From: Chrysemys picta bellii
Lineage: Eukaryota; Chordata; Testudines; Emydidae
Assembly: GCF_011386835.1 (NCBI RefSeq)
Contig: NC_088798.1
Coordinates: 4,216,001-4,280,000 of the forward strand
Length of the DNA: 64,000 bases
Direction of reading: 5' to 3'
In this document: in pieces, positions 1 to 11,572 of the stretch
Layout: the number at the start of each line of letters is the position of its first letter
How positions within the stretch are numbered: the first letter of the stretch is position 1
Program-made: the position numbers and the translations under genes
The notes under the pieces: model-generated
Seen by the model: only the letters and a program-made list of their open reading frames with translations
What the model was told of the DNA's origin: nothing
The model's database searches: none

Positions 1-1104
1 CTCTGGTGTCAGTAGCTCTTTACATTTAAATGTAATTAAACTTCACTTTATTACAGCTCTATCTATCTATCTATTTCATCATTTGAAATAAAATTTCTCT
101 AAAATATTCCTCATTCATATTAATAGGTATATTGTCTTTAGGAAGAATTTCAAAGGAAATATATACTTTGACTGATTAACTATAGAAAGTCCAAATCTTT
201 TTTTATTTTCCTCTCTAAAATAACTGTTCTCTGGCAATGGATTTGGTTTGAAGCATGTTTACTCAGTAACAAGTGTCACACCTTAATAAAAGCATGACAC
301 AATGTAATTCATGCCACTTTGATGGAAAGTATCTCACAAGTAAGAGATTGTTCTTGCTTCCTTCCACGAGTTAAGAGAGTAACATAATCTATGTTGTGTT
401 ATAAACATACTGTTCCCAGGACATTGTTTTTGCCTTTAAATAGTTTTGCTACAGGATAGTATCTCTAACGCATGCAGCGTTTCAGATATATTTGTTCCTT
501 TCAGAGAGACATATTTCACCCATCATAAGAAACTTTAAAATTATCTGTTTGAGTTGGTTCAGGCCAGAAATAATTGCATCTTTTAACATAGAGAATATAT
601 ATTTAGCAAGATGTATACTCTTAAAATCATAAAAACAAATAACCATGTAATGTGTTATAATGGAAGTCACAGTTTAGTTTGAAAATAAAAACAATGAAAC
701 CGGAAAAATGAAGCCGTAGTGTGCTGCAGGCAATCAGGTAACTACGTGTGTAATTAATTTGTATGTGCATTACTCCATTCAGCCTTTGGCTCCTCTTAAC
801 CGTGGAATGAGTCAGAGCATTACATACCAACATCAGATGTGATGAAATGAGATGCAACTAATCTTTTGGCTGTAATCAAGCTGTAATAAGACTTAGCTTC
901 TGTCAGGATTTAGTGTCCTGTTTTTCAGTGTCTTCAAGAAGCTAACTTGTGAAAGTGTTTTGCATACATTGTGTAATATGTCATGTGTGCACGGAGTGGT
1001 GTTAATAAAAATATATATATCAATTGGTGTGAATAACGTTGTAGTTCCTAGTGTCTTGCTTCACTTCACAGTGTCCCCTTTCAGTATTACAGACTCTGGA
1101 GGAG

Positions 1105-1216
1105 TCCTCCATATTTCCCGCATTACCCCCATTTTCATTTATCCCTCCTTCAGGGTCTCTGAATGTTGCCAGGGAGGGATAAATGAAAATGGGGGTAATG
1201 CGGGAAATACGGAGGA
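1105..1216. repeat. 44-bp inverted repeat with 24-nt loop
   Basis: The left arm 1105-1148 and right arm 1173-1216 are reverse complements at 43 of 44 positions. The loop is 1149-1172. It could be a small foldback MITE or an RNA hairpin. No flanking target duplication was found. Confidence 0.9.
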
Positions 1217-1350
1217 CCACACCACTGGGAACAGTAAAACCGTTAAAATTGGATTGATAAGCCTATGCATCAGTTTTAAATGTCAGTATATTTGATGTTG
1301 TCTTTACTTTGAAAAGAATGCCTGTTCTTAATTGATGTTAAAATTCTAGG

Positions 1351-1412
1351 GAAGACAAGGCAGTTTGTAGTTTTCGACCTGCTAACTCTTGTGAAAACTA
1401 CAAATTGTCTTC
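1351..1412. repeat. Imperfect hairpin, 20-bp stem with 5-nt bulge
   Basis: The left arm 1351-1375 and right arm 1393-1412 pair (gaagacaa and tttgtagttttc against their complements). There is a 5-nt bulge (ggcag) in the left arm and a 17-nt loop. It lies about 135 bp after the larger hairpin. Confidence 0.8.
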
Positions 1413-1583
1413 TCTTCAGGTGGATTTTAACCTGAGTTCAGACCATCCCTTTTTTTTCATAGGAAAGACAAGCCTGTGATGGCCATATCTGATCTAAGCA
1501 GCACACTCACAATGGTTGTTTGGGTTTTTTTTTTACCATCAATGTAAAGGTTATAAATTATTAATATATTTTTTTCCCTTCAG

Positions 1584-1659
1584 TCCTGGTCGTTCCCCGA
1601 TTTCCTTTGACAGTGAAATAGTAATGATGAATCATGTGTACAAAGAAAGGTTTCCGAAG
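1584..1659 (+). CDS. MAST2: MAST2 exon 1 of window (pre-kinase)
   Basis: This 76-bp exon has acceptor ttcag and donor GTAAGG. The first base completes a split serine codon, so an upstream exon exists. It encodes [20 protein letters not shown] and then ERFPK, the start of the conserved MAST pre-kinase domain (DUF1908). It ends in phase 0. Confidence 0.95.
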
Positions 1660-2498
1660 GTAAGGACCAATGTTTTGAACAATTTATTCAGTGAAAGTAT
1701 TAAACAACACTGTTTAGAATTAATTCATAAGCACTTACTTGAGAGAGATCCAGTTGCTTACATATGGTTTCTAAGCAGTGTAGTTTGTTCAGAGTTTGCA
1801 GACATACTCATCCTCTGTTTTTCACTTTAATCTCACAATTGAGAAATCAGAATTAATGTTTAGAGGACTGCTGATGGAAAACTTTAAAAACCATCCTGGT
1901 GAGCGATTACTATGTATGTTTCATATTTCCTGAATTCCTCTTCCCTTTCCCTATTTATTATTACAGGGAATGTGCATGAAGATAGGAACTTTTTTGCTAA
2001 ATGCTCTTGCTCCCACTGCTTAATTCTGATTTGAAATAATCACCTTTGTTTTGTTACATCGCAGTTGATTATGGTCAAGGTCCCTGAGCACTCTGCAGCA
2101 ATCTTGACCTAAATTCTTCTTCAAGACCCTTGCATTCTGTGACACTCCTGTAATAAATTTAATATTATGATTCCCATTCTGTGAGCACAGCACAGGGTTA
2201 CAGAATCAGAGTTGAGGTTTTTATGGACCCTTAACACTGAATGTTCTGACTTTCAGAAACTTGGATTTTTTACTACAAGATTCTAATTATGTTTAAGTTA
2301 ATTTACATGTCATTACAACCAGAACTCTTAGATAGTAGTATTTTTTTTCTGTGAATTCTAATATCACTGAGCTTTCTTGAACAGTCATATATTTTGGCAA
2401 TGAAAAAGTGTATCAGTTAGCATCCTATCTGTTCACATTTACATGTCAGGATAGCAAAATTCAAGTAAGTTTGTCTTCTTTTTATTCTTTGCTTTTAG
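1660..2498 (+). other. MAST2 intron, no recognised element
   Basis: This 839-bp AT-rich intron lies between the first two exons. I see no repeat, RNA gene or ORF of note. Confidence 0.7.
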
Positions 2499-2708
2499 GC
2501 CACAGCACAGATGGAGGAACGGCTGGCTGAGTTTATTGCTTCTAATGCTCCAGAGAACGTGCTGCAATTAGCAGATGGGGTCCTAAGCTTCATTTATCAT
2601 CAGGTTATTGAGCTGTCCAGAGACTGCCTGGATAAATCACGTGAAGGACTTATTACTTCCCGGTACTTTTATGAGCTGCAGGAGAACTTAGAGAAACTCC
2701 TACAGGAT
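2499..2708 (+). CDS. MAST2: MAST2 exon 2 of window (pre-kinase domain)
   Basis: This is a 70-codon phase 0-0 exon with acceptor tttag and donor GTAAGT. It starts [20 protein letters not shown] and contains the [20 protein letters not shown] helix typical of all MAST kinases, ending LEKLLQD. It forms the helical core of the pre-kinase domain, whose molecular role is not well defined. The 839-bp intron before it shows no recognisable repeat. Confidence 0.97.
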
Positions 2709-2786
2709 GTAAGTCCACTTAGAAAATATATAATACGTTGCTTTGATTAAACCTTTAACAATAAATAAAACCTTGAGTTTTGGGAG

Positions 2787-2910
2787 AGCCAGTATGTTTC
2801 AATGGGTAGGACATCAGGTGGGGAGTTAGGAGACCAGTGTTAACATCCGAGTCTGCCACTGATGTACCATGTATATTTGGGCAAATCACTTCACCCCTGT
2901 ACTCCAATTT
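2787..2910 (+). repeat. MIR-like CORE-SINE relic
   Basis: A degraded tRNA-like head (ggtaggacatcaggtgggga) is followed by the MIR-typical segment 'gtctgccactgatgtacc...gggcaaatcacttcaccc'. This order matches the MIR family, which is ancient in amniotes. Confidence 0.65.
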
Positions 2911-2967
2911 TACAAAAATCAAGAAATGTACATGAATGAGTTGGTGGAGTTTAGTGAAAATTCGGCT

Positions 2968-5149
2968 CAACCAGGTAAAAGAAATTGCTTTACTTTCATG
3001 TACTTTAAGAATTTGAATGACTTATTAATGAGGATAGTGCCTTGAGGGAATAAAAAGTCATAGTTTATAGTGTTACTATAAATATTTGTTTTACAAAGGA
3101 TTTTCAAAAGTTGAACTTTATTCATTTTTTTTTTTAAGTTCTGCAATGTATTTTGTAGCATTCAAAATATTAACAAAAACACAGGACGACACAAACTTTA
3201 ATACATGTTGATTGCACTTCAACTATTCAAACAAAATCACTGTTTTCTATAAAATAAAAGAAATATTTGATAAAAATGTCCCTAGAAGTTAATGTTTGTA
3301 TGTCAGTTTAAATGCCTGTTTTACCTATATGTAAGCTGGACTGGAATTCTGCTGATGAATTTTGCTGGAGAGAACAAATTATAGGGATCAAAAGGATATG
3401 CCACAGTTGCCGTGATGGGTTTGTCGCTAGTGCTATTTGTTACCATAGTATAGGTTTTGGCTTGGGAACAACTTTCTAACTCTTGCTTCTTGGTTAGGGA
3501 GCAGTTGAGCTGGAGTGTTATGGAGGTGATGATGCCTGTAGCCTCCATATCTTGGAAGATCACAGGCATTGCCGAGTGATGTAAGAAGGGAGAGATGAGC
3601 TAAGTTAGTTGAAATAAAATTAGTTTATTCTCTATGTTGGGTTTTGTATATGTTCTGTGGAGCTGCATAGATATTTCCCTGAGCAGTTTGCAGCTCCCAT
3701 GGTGTGAATTCTAGCAATTTGTACACCGTTGCCATTCTTTCCAGGTAATGGCACTGTACATGAGAAAATGGTATCAAGATTTAAAATACTGTGCAAAATA
3801 CTAGGAACTCTTAGTCATATTAGCTAAAATCTTTAGCAACCTCCTTTTGAAGACAGAGCTCCTCTTGGTATGTGCTGTAATTACTTGGGAGAGAAAACTC
3901 AAATTTGTCTTCATAAAGATCTTCCATTATGAAGAGGAGAATTCTGACAACACAAGAGTCTAAGGGGATGCCTGGTGACGGTATCTGTGAGGTTTTTTAA
4001 AATGTTGCTTATATATGTTAGAACTAACTACTATGAATACATTTCGGTGGTACATTGATTTTTATACTGATCTTAAATATCCTGTTGTTTATCTTGTATT
4101 TTGCTTACACAGTTTAATCTAACTCATACTTTTTTCAGTTAATGTTTCTTCTCTTATGAGTATGAATTAATTACTAGGAAGTGCATTGTTGCTAAAGCCC
4201 TCAGAGATAACCTTGTGACATTTGCAAGTAACAACAGTTAACCTTTTTTTTGAGGACTTAGCAGAGCAGAAGAGTGTTTTAATTATTTATTGATAAGTGA
4301 ATTTGTAGCATTCATGAAAGTGACAGTGAAGACTAGTTCTTAAATACTGTCCACGAATGCCATTGCCAATGAGTTCTCCTTCCTAGAGCTATGTGGCTGG
4401 ATTGCCATGAAAAGAGTTCCCAGACACCATCTGAGATGCTTGTGTGTTTGGAAGTTTAGTTCAGCACAAAAGTAGGATGTGTCTTTATGTTCCAGGGCAA
4501 GTATCACAAATTTCAATAGCAAATACAGGTTTTACTACAATCACAGCTAGTCATGGTGTGGTATTGTTTGCACGCTGTTGGCTCCATCACATGGAGCCCT
4601 GGATAAGATCAGATGAGCATACTTCCACATGAGCTCTCTAGCCCTTCATGTGCATCCGAATGAGTCTAGAATTGGTGGACTTACAGACACTTTTGTTGCT
4701 ACATCCCTCTGTCAGGCTGCCCCTCAGGCGATATCAGAATGACAAGACCTGATAATCCACAGTGGAAAAAGCTGACCAGAGATTCCAGTCTGTAGGAACG
4801 GAGGGGTTGTATCTCACCAAAGAATTTGTCCCGGAGTAACTGTCTTTAAAAGGAAATGTGAAAATTAGACCAGACTTGTGAGCAGCACAAGCTTCCAGGG
4901 CAAGCTAAGCAACACCTCAGTGTGGGAACAGTTAGACAATGCCACCATGGCTCTTTAGAGAAACTGAGAAGGAGGCACAAGAAGCAAAGATGTCACTGAA
5001 GAGTTGCACCTACTGATGACTTTTGTGGGGAAAAAAATCTCTCAACCACTCGCATAGCTCAAGACCTAAGCGATGAGGCAGATGGGCTAACAGGCAACAG
5101 ATATACACAAGAAAATGGGAATTCAATTTCAGTTTCAGAAGCTATGTCT
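2968..5149 (+). other. MAST2 intron part, no recognised element
   Basis: AT-rich intronic sequence. Around 4560-5150 it becomes mixed in composition and could be an unrecognised old repeat. No supported gene or RNA. Confidence 0.5.
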
Positions 5150-5775
5150 TTGGTGGGTAAATCCACAGCTGAGTGCAGACACCGCGCTCAGTAGAGCAGA
5201 ACTTTATCATGCCAAGTGCAACAAAAATGATTAAGGGTATGGAATGGCTTCCGTATGAGGAGAGATTAATAAGACTGGGACTTGTCAGTTTGGAAAAGAG
5301 ACGGGTAAAGGGAGATGTGATTGAGGTCTATAAAATCATGCCTGGTGTAGAGAAAGTTACTACTTCTCATAACATAAGAACTAGGGGTCACCAAATGAAA
5401 TTAATGGGCAGCAGGTTTAAAACAAATAAAAGGAAATATTTCTTCACACAACACAGAGTCAACCTGTGAAACTCCTTGTCAGAGGATGTTGTGAAGGTCA
5501 AGCACCATAAAGGGATCAAAAAAGAACTAGATAAATTCATGGTGGATAGGTCCATCAATGGCTATTAGCCAGGATGGGCAGGGCTGGTGTCCCCAGCCTC
5601 TGTTTGCCAGAAGCTGGGAATGAGCAACTGGAGATGGATCACTTGATGATTCCCTGTTCTGTTCATTCCCTCTGGGGCACCTGGAACTGGCCACTGTCGG
5701 AAGACAGGATACTGGTCTAGCTGGACCTTTGGTCTGACCCAGTAGGGCCATTTTTATGTTCTTATGTTCATATAT
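5150..5775 (+). mobile_element. CR1 LINE, 3' end fragment
   Basis: Frame 5173-5469 encodes the CR1 ORF2 C-terminal region (NFIMPSATKMIKG, RLIRLGLVSLEKRRVKGDVI, FKTNKRKYFFTQH). The 3' UTR ends with the CR1 signature '...ctggacctttggtctgacccagtagggccatt' and the terminal octamer-like repeat 'ttatgttcttatgttc'. It is truncated at the 5' end. Confidence 0.9.
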
Positions 5776-6822
5776 ATTTCCACACCTGCCCTCTTATAGG
5801 CAGGGTGTTCCAAAAGGTAGGTAAGATCCCAGGGGAAGCAAGCCTAAGGGGAAAAACAGTTTAAGAGAGTGGGCAGTTTTTCAGAGAGAAATTATTAAGG
5901 ACACAATAGCAAACTATCCCAGTGCATAGGAAAGATAGGAAGTATTGCAAAAGACCACTGTGGCTTAACCAGGAAATCTTCAATGATCTGAAACTCAAAA
6001 AGAGTCCTACAAAAAGTGGAAACTAGGTCAAATTACAAAGGATGAATATAAACAAACAACACAAGTATGTAGAGACAAAATTAGAAAGGCCAAGGCACAA
6101 AACGAGATTAAATAGCTAGAGACATAAAGGGTAACAAGAAAACAGTTTACAAATACATTAGCAGCAAGAGGAAGACCAAGAACAGGTTAGGCCCATTATT
6201 CAGTGAGCGGGGGGAAAGTGGGGGGAACAATAACAGAAAATGTGGAAATGGCAGAAGTGCTAAATGACTTTTTTGTTTCAGTTTTCACCAAAAAGGTTAG
6301 TAGCGATTGGACATCTAACATAGTGAATGCCAGTGAAAATGAGGTAGGATCAGAGGCTAAAATATGGAAAGAACAACTTAAAAATTACTTAGACAAGTTA
6401 GATGTCTTCAAGTCACCTGATGAAATACATCCTAGAATACTCAAGGAGCAGACTGAGGAGATAGCTGAGCCATTAGCGATTATGTTTGAAAAGTCATGGA
6501 AGGCAGGAGAGGTTCCAGAGGACTGGAAAAGGGCAAATATAGTGCCAGTCTATTAAAAGGGAAATAAGAACAACCCAGGGAATTACAGATGAGTCAGTGT
6601 AACTTCAGTACCTGGAAAGATAATGGAGCACATAATTAAGCAATCAATTTGCAGACACCTAGATTAGAAGATAGTGAGATAAGTGACAGTCAACAGGGAT
6701 TTTTTGACAGAGTAACAAGCCTTGTGGATGGGGGGAAGTGGTAGATGTGGTATATCTTAACATAAGGCTTTTGATATTGTCTCACATGATCTCCTCATAA
6801 ACTAAGGAAATACAGCCTAGAT

Positions 6823-6957
6823 CAGTGGTTCTCAACCTATTTACCATTGTGGGCCGCATCCAGTACTACTTGTTTGGCCCTGAGAATGTCGCATGGGCCA
6901 CAGCTGTGTGCTGATTGGTCCGCAAGTGATCCATGGGCCATAGGTTGAGAAACACTG
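6823..6957. mobile_element. hAT-type MITE nested in CR1
   Basis: The 135-bp element starts cagtggttctcaacct and ends aggttgagaaacactg, so it has imperfect terminal inverted repeats. It is flanked by a perfect 8-bp duplication gcctagat (6815-6822 and 6958-6965), as expected for hAT transposition. Confidence 0.9.
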
Positions 6958-7790
6958 GCCTAGATGGAGCTACTATAAGGCGGATGCATAACTAGTTGGA
7001 AAATCATTCCCAGCGAGTAGTTATCAATGGTTCACAGTCAAGCTGGAAGGGCGTATCGAGTGGGAATCAGTTCTGGGTCCAATTCTGTTCATCTTCATCA
7101 ATGGTTTGATAATGATATAGAGAGTACACTTATAAAGTTTACAAATGATACCAAGCAGGAAGGAGTTGCAAGTGCTTTAGAGGATAGGATTAAAATTCAA
7201 AATGATCTGGACAAACTGGAGAAATGGTGCGAAGTGAATAGGATGAAATTGAATAAGGACAAATGCAAAGTACCCCACTTAGGAAGGAACAGTCAGTTGC
7301 ACACATACAAAATGGGAAATGACTGCCTAGGAAGGAGTACTGCGGAAAGGGATCTGGGGATCATAGTGGGCCACGAGCTAAATATGAGTCAACAGTAATA
7401 CACTATTGAAAGAAAAGCAAACATAATTCTGGGCTGTATAATGGGAGTTTTGTAAGCAAGACATGAGAAGTAATTCTTTCGGTCTACTCCACGCTGATTA
7501 GGCCTTAACTGGAGTATTGTGTCCAGTTCTGGGTGCCACATTTCAGGAAAGATGTGGACAAATTGGAGAAAGTCCAGAAAAGAGCAACAAAAATGATTAA
7601 AGATCTAGAAACCATGACTTATGAGGAAGATGGAAAAAATTGGTTTTGTTTAGTCTGAAGAAGAGAAGACTGAGTGGGGACATAACAGTTTTTAAGTACA
7701 TAAAAGGTTGTTACAAGGAAGAGGGAGAAAAAAATTTTCTTAACCTCTGAGGCTAGGACAAGAAGTAATGGACTTAAATTGCAGGAAGGG

Positions 7791-7957
7791 AAGCGAGCCC
7801 GGCCGGGGCTCCGCTCTCCCCGGCGGCCAGAGTGCCGGGAGGAGGGCGGCTCTGCTCTCCCCGGCGGCCGGAGCTGGAGCACCGCGCCGCCCCCCTCCAG
7901 GTGCCGCCCCAAGCACAAGCTTGGTGGGCTGGTGCCTGGAGCCGGCCCTGAATGCAG
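7791..7957. repeat. GC-rich insert of unknown family inside CR1
   Basis: This block is very rich in G, C and CpG and contains a direct repeat (ctctccccggcggcc, 7814-7828 and again near 7855-7869). It replaces the CR1 segment expected between ORF2 and the tail. It resembles a turtle GC-rich interspersed repeat, but I cannot name the family. Confidence 0.55.
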
Positions 7958-8112
7958 AATAAGCTCCCAAGGAAAGTGGAGAAGCTCCATCAGTTGGCCT
8001 TTTAAGTCTAGACCCGACAAATACATTCGAAAATGTTCAGTGGAGAACAACCTAGCATTGTCAGGGAGCGGGATTGAATGATGTAAGAGGTTCTTTCCAT
8101 CTCTGTCTTCTC

Positions 8113-9759
8113 TAATTGAATGAGACTATTTTTTATATTTAGAGGGGTTTTTTAATGGTGAATTTAAAAGCCCTATTGTGAGTCTCTTTTCTCTTATGGA
8201 AACAAAACCCATCCTTTACTATAACATTTTCTGTACTTTTTTCCTTGCAATATACTCCCATGTCCTCTAAACCGTTACCTGGTCGTGGTCTTAGCTTAGT
8301 ATTCTGTCTTCTTTTTCTGCCCTATTTTTGTTTTTTGCAGTGTGTGTATTTGATCATCCACAACAAAGGCACAGAAACAGCGAGGTGTACATTTAAGTTT
8401 GAAATATAACATGGCTTCCAAAAGCTATACACAGTAGGTCTATCAAATGCTACTGTGTCTTCTAGGCACTTGTATCCAGTGTCTCTGTTGTCTCTCTTTA
8501 ACACTGCACTGGGGGAGGGCGAGGGAAAGAGTAGAAAGAGAGAACAGGGCAAACCCTCCTCCCCCCAGCAAAAAACAAAAAAACCTCACCCTCCTCTTGG
8601 AGTAAGGGAGAAGACACCCATGCCCCTGTCTCCACAAAGTGATAGATTGGCAGACAGAGGTCATGTTTGAGGCAAGCACATATCCCCGCAGTACCTCAGA
8701 TTTCAAGGAGCAGCAGGGCGAACTATAACCAGCTTTGCTGTCTCTAGACACTGCCCACCTGGGCTTCGAATTCTCCCACATGCAGTTTTTCTCCTCCCTA
8801 GTAGAGCAGCCCTTTGTTGTACTGTCAAAGTTTGGGGCTGGGGGAAATAAACTGAGTCTTACCTTTTCCTCTCCCCACCTTCAAGCTCACCCTCAGATCT
8901 GGGGAGGTCGACCCTACCCTGGGAGGAGAGAGTGGCTGGTCAGACACGTCTCCCATTTCTTCCCTTTACCCCATTCAGTGATGCTTCCAAAAGAGCCTTC
9001 CCCTTTACCTCTCTCTTCAAGCACAGGGAGAGCTGACATTGAACTGTTACTGTGTAAGGTATGGCAATCATCTCCACGCTTCTGCAGTAATTGACAGTCA
9101 GGAGCTGCCCTGCCCCCTCTCCTTTAGCTTCTTCCGCAGGGTCAGGGTGGGATGGGCGAGTCAATGCTTCATAATTTGAATTGATTTTCTTAAATCGACT
9201 CTAGCCCACCCGTTACCTAAAGGAGAAATGAGGACAAGAACAGGGAAAGATAAGATTGGTTCGGTGCTAGCACAATAATAAAATAATAAATAATAATAAG
9301 AATAGTACTGCCTAGAGGTTTACTGTTTGCAAGAATGCATGCTGGTTCCGATGACTTGTCGCCAAGGACCTCTTTCTTGAGGTTATCCCTTTCAAGGGCT
9401 GAGGCATAAACCTGAAGCAAGATGCATCTTTAGGAGGGAAAGGACTGAATAGTGGGGAGAGGACGAGGAGGTTGGAGAGAAGCTGAGAGAATATCAGACA
9501 CTTTTCTTTCCACCTCTCTTCCTCTTGCTTTACTCTCTTCTCTCCTGTGTCTTCTCTTTTTCGTTGCTTTTTTAATGCATATGAATCCTTCTTCCCTACC
9601 TTTTCTTTTCCATTCTCCCTTAGATGCACCCCAAACTATGAAAGGACACATTCAGGATATTTCAGATTAAATGCAAAGACATGTCAATGTGATTTCTTTC
9701 AGAGATACAGAACTGAGCTACTAACATGTGAGAATACTTCAAGACATCGGTTACTATGT
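8113..9759 (+). other. MAST2 intron part, possible old repeat, no gene
   Basis: From about 8450 to 9160 the sequence is purine/pyrimidine-skewed and richer in GC than its surroundings. Several overlapping open frames there lack recognisable domains. It may be a decayed LTR or other repeat. An AAT-rich run occurs near 9276-9303. Confidence 0.4.
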
Positions 9760-9852
9760 TTAGACCATGAGCTCTTGGGAGCAGGGTACTCACCTTTGAT
9801 TAGTTTTTAAGATGCTGTGCACATTTATAGCACTATATAAAAATAATAGATA
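9760..9852 (+). repeat. L2/L3-like LINE 3' end relic
   Basis: The pattern 'accatgagctcttgggagcagggtact' followed by 'tatagcactatataaaaataatag' resembles the 3' end of ancient L2/CR1-L3 LINEs and MIR tails. It is short and diverged. Confidence 0.45.
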
Positions 9853-11270
9853 CAATGAGGACTATTTTAAATTGCACTCACTGCTGCAGTATGGAACAGC
9901 AATATAGTCCATTGTTTATCTACGGTATTTGCATAAACTGTAGCAGCATCAGGGAACCAAATGTCTTTATCACAGAATAAGGAAATTAGTCTGCAGAAGG
10001 TCAGTGAATGACAGGAATGGTGGAAGTGTGGATGGTACGTAGCTTAGCAAAATCTGTTCTTGTAAAGGAAGAATATTTTAAAGGATAAAGTACATTTAAA
10101 ACAAAACCCTGGATAATCAGATTTTTTTTTTAAAGCCGGAATTTCAAGTCATAGGGAAAAGAAAATATTTAACTTTAAGGACGGTTCAAATTGTACAAAA
10201 ACTTCATCATAAAACAAAGAGTAAGTACAATATAAAGAATCAAATATTCAGACATAGCTGACATGGATAGAGCAAGACAGAAAACTTAGAGGCACTTAAA
10301 TACTAAATCTTGTTATAAAATCCCAAAATGTTACCATAGCAAATAAGATTAATTCACTTGTATGTAAGTATAAAGTGTCATATTTTAGCCAAGAAGTATT
10401 TGGTTTATTAAATAATTAGATTTATCAGGTGGACTTCCTGAAGTAGGCATGAATTCAAAATTATTTTTTAGACATAACTTCCATGAGAAGCTTAAAGTTT
10501 GAAGTCAGAATATTAGAAAATAAAGTAAAAGCCTTCTTATATGGAGCCGTAGTATTGATTTCTTTATCTTTTACCTCATGAAACAAAGTAGAAACAGAGT
10601 TCAGAACAAAAGATTAGTCAGTTACTGCGCTGACACAATGACTAACCAGACAAAATGAGTTGAATTGGCAATATTGTATATTTACACAATTAGTCAGATT
10701 TTCTGATGGAAAGAAAGATGAGGGATATACAGGTGTATCTGTAAATGAAACAAAGAAAAAGAGGCCTTATTACGATTATATTATGCTGATTTTATATTGT
10801 CCACTTGAAAATTGGAATTGCTTTCTTAATTAATGCATAAGTGAAATGTATTGGTTCTTGGCACTGCAGCTCTGCTGTTTTGGTTCGTATCAGTATATTA
10901 GCTCAATTACAGTGTTGTGACTTGCATATTCCAGTCATTGGTCCTGCTGAACCCCAGGGGAGGACGGTGATTTTAATTTCATGCCTCAGTGGCTACAGTT
11001 AGTGACGGATGGGTCTTTCAGATAAGGGAATCGCTTTGTAAATTACCCATCGCTACCTCCTATACATGTGTCACTGGAAATAGCTTGGTGTGTACAGGAA
11101 TGGCATCAGCCTCCACCCGTAACCCCTACGCTCCCCTCCCCTCAAGAAAAACAAAACAAAACCCCTGAAATGACACCAGCAACCTTCAGACAAGCATGTC
11201 GTCATTGAGAACTGCTAATTAGATGGCATGCATCATACCAAGGCGCATGGTAGAAGCAGGCAGTTGTTTG
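9853..11270 (+). other. MAST2 intron part, no recognised element
   Basis: AT-rich intronic sequence without recognised repeats. The stretch from about 10860 onward looks less degenerate than its surroundings and leads into the possible promoter at 11272. Confidence 0.4.
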
Positions 11271-11271
11271 G

Positions 11272-11278
11272 TATATAA
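11272..11278 (+). promoter_or_regulatory. Possible TATA box of an alternative MAST2 promoter
   Basis: The motif tatataa stands 58 bp before an ATG that opens a 35-codon frame ending at a phase-0 GT. The motif alone is weak evidence in an AT-rich genome. Support would come from transcript starts near 11300-11310. Confidence 0.25.
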
Positions 11279-11335
11279 GCCTGTGATGTTGAGATACTAT
11301 AACTGGGGCAGATTGTAAACAAGACATCTGTAGAG

Positions 11336-11440
11336 ATGTCTGGACTATCCTGTGAGAGAAGGAAACAAGAAGAAGCAATTTTACTGAGGATCTTGGAACA
11401 ACAGCGCTGTGCAGAGATTATGGCTGAGTGGCTCTTACAA
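11336..11440 (+). CDS. Putative alternative first coding exon of MAST2
   Basis: The ATG at 11336 has a purine at -3. The open frame reads MSGLSCERRKQEEAILLRIL and then EQQRCAEIMAEWLLQ, a charged helix-like peptide. A GT follows at 11441 in phase 0, matching phase 0 of the exon at 13356. The donor GTTGTG is weak and the frame continues open to 11572. I do not recognise the peptide from any MAST isoform. It may be chance. Confidence 0.2.
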
Positions 11441-11572
11441 GTTGTGTTTGATTTTTGTAATCCTGTAGTTCTCTCTCAATCTTTTTTTAGCCTTTCTTTA
11501 TCATTTGACAGACATGAGTTAGTGTTTCATTTTCAGAACAGAACACCTGATTTGAATCAGTTATATTTTTAA

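Larger units (their letters stand above)
1..1583 (+). other. MAST2 intron, 3' end; two inverted-repeat hairpins
   Basis: This AT-rich sequence precedes the first exon of the window. No known transposon family was recognised. It contains a short CTAT run at 58-73 and the two inverted repeats listed separately. Confidence 0.7.
5835..8112 (+). mobile_element. CR1 LINE fragment, with two internal insertions
   Basis: Pieces of CR1 reverse transcriptase are visible: [16 protein letters not shown] and [20 protein letters not shown] at 6203-6556, then QEGVASALEDRIKIQNDLDK with LEKWCEVNRMKLNKDKCK at 7138-7270. Stops and frameshifts make it inactive. It is interrupted by a hAT MITE (6823-6957) and a GC-rich block (7791-7957). 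Confidence 0.88.

Noticed and set aside
5173..5469. 98-codon open frame as a host gene
   Set aside because: Its sequence is the C-terminal part of CR1 ORF2, followed by the CR1 3' UTR.
7619..8050. 143-codon minus-strand frame and its overlapping plus-strand frames
   Set aside because: They arise from the GC-rich insert inside the CR1, where stop codons are rare by composition.
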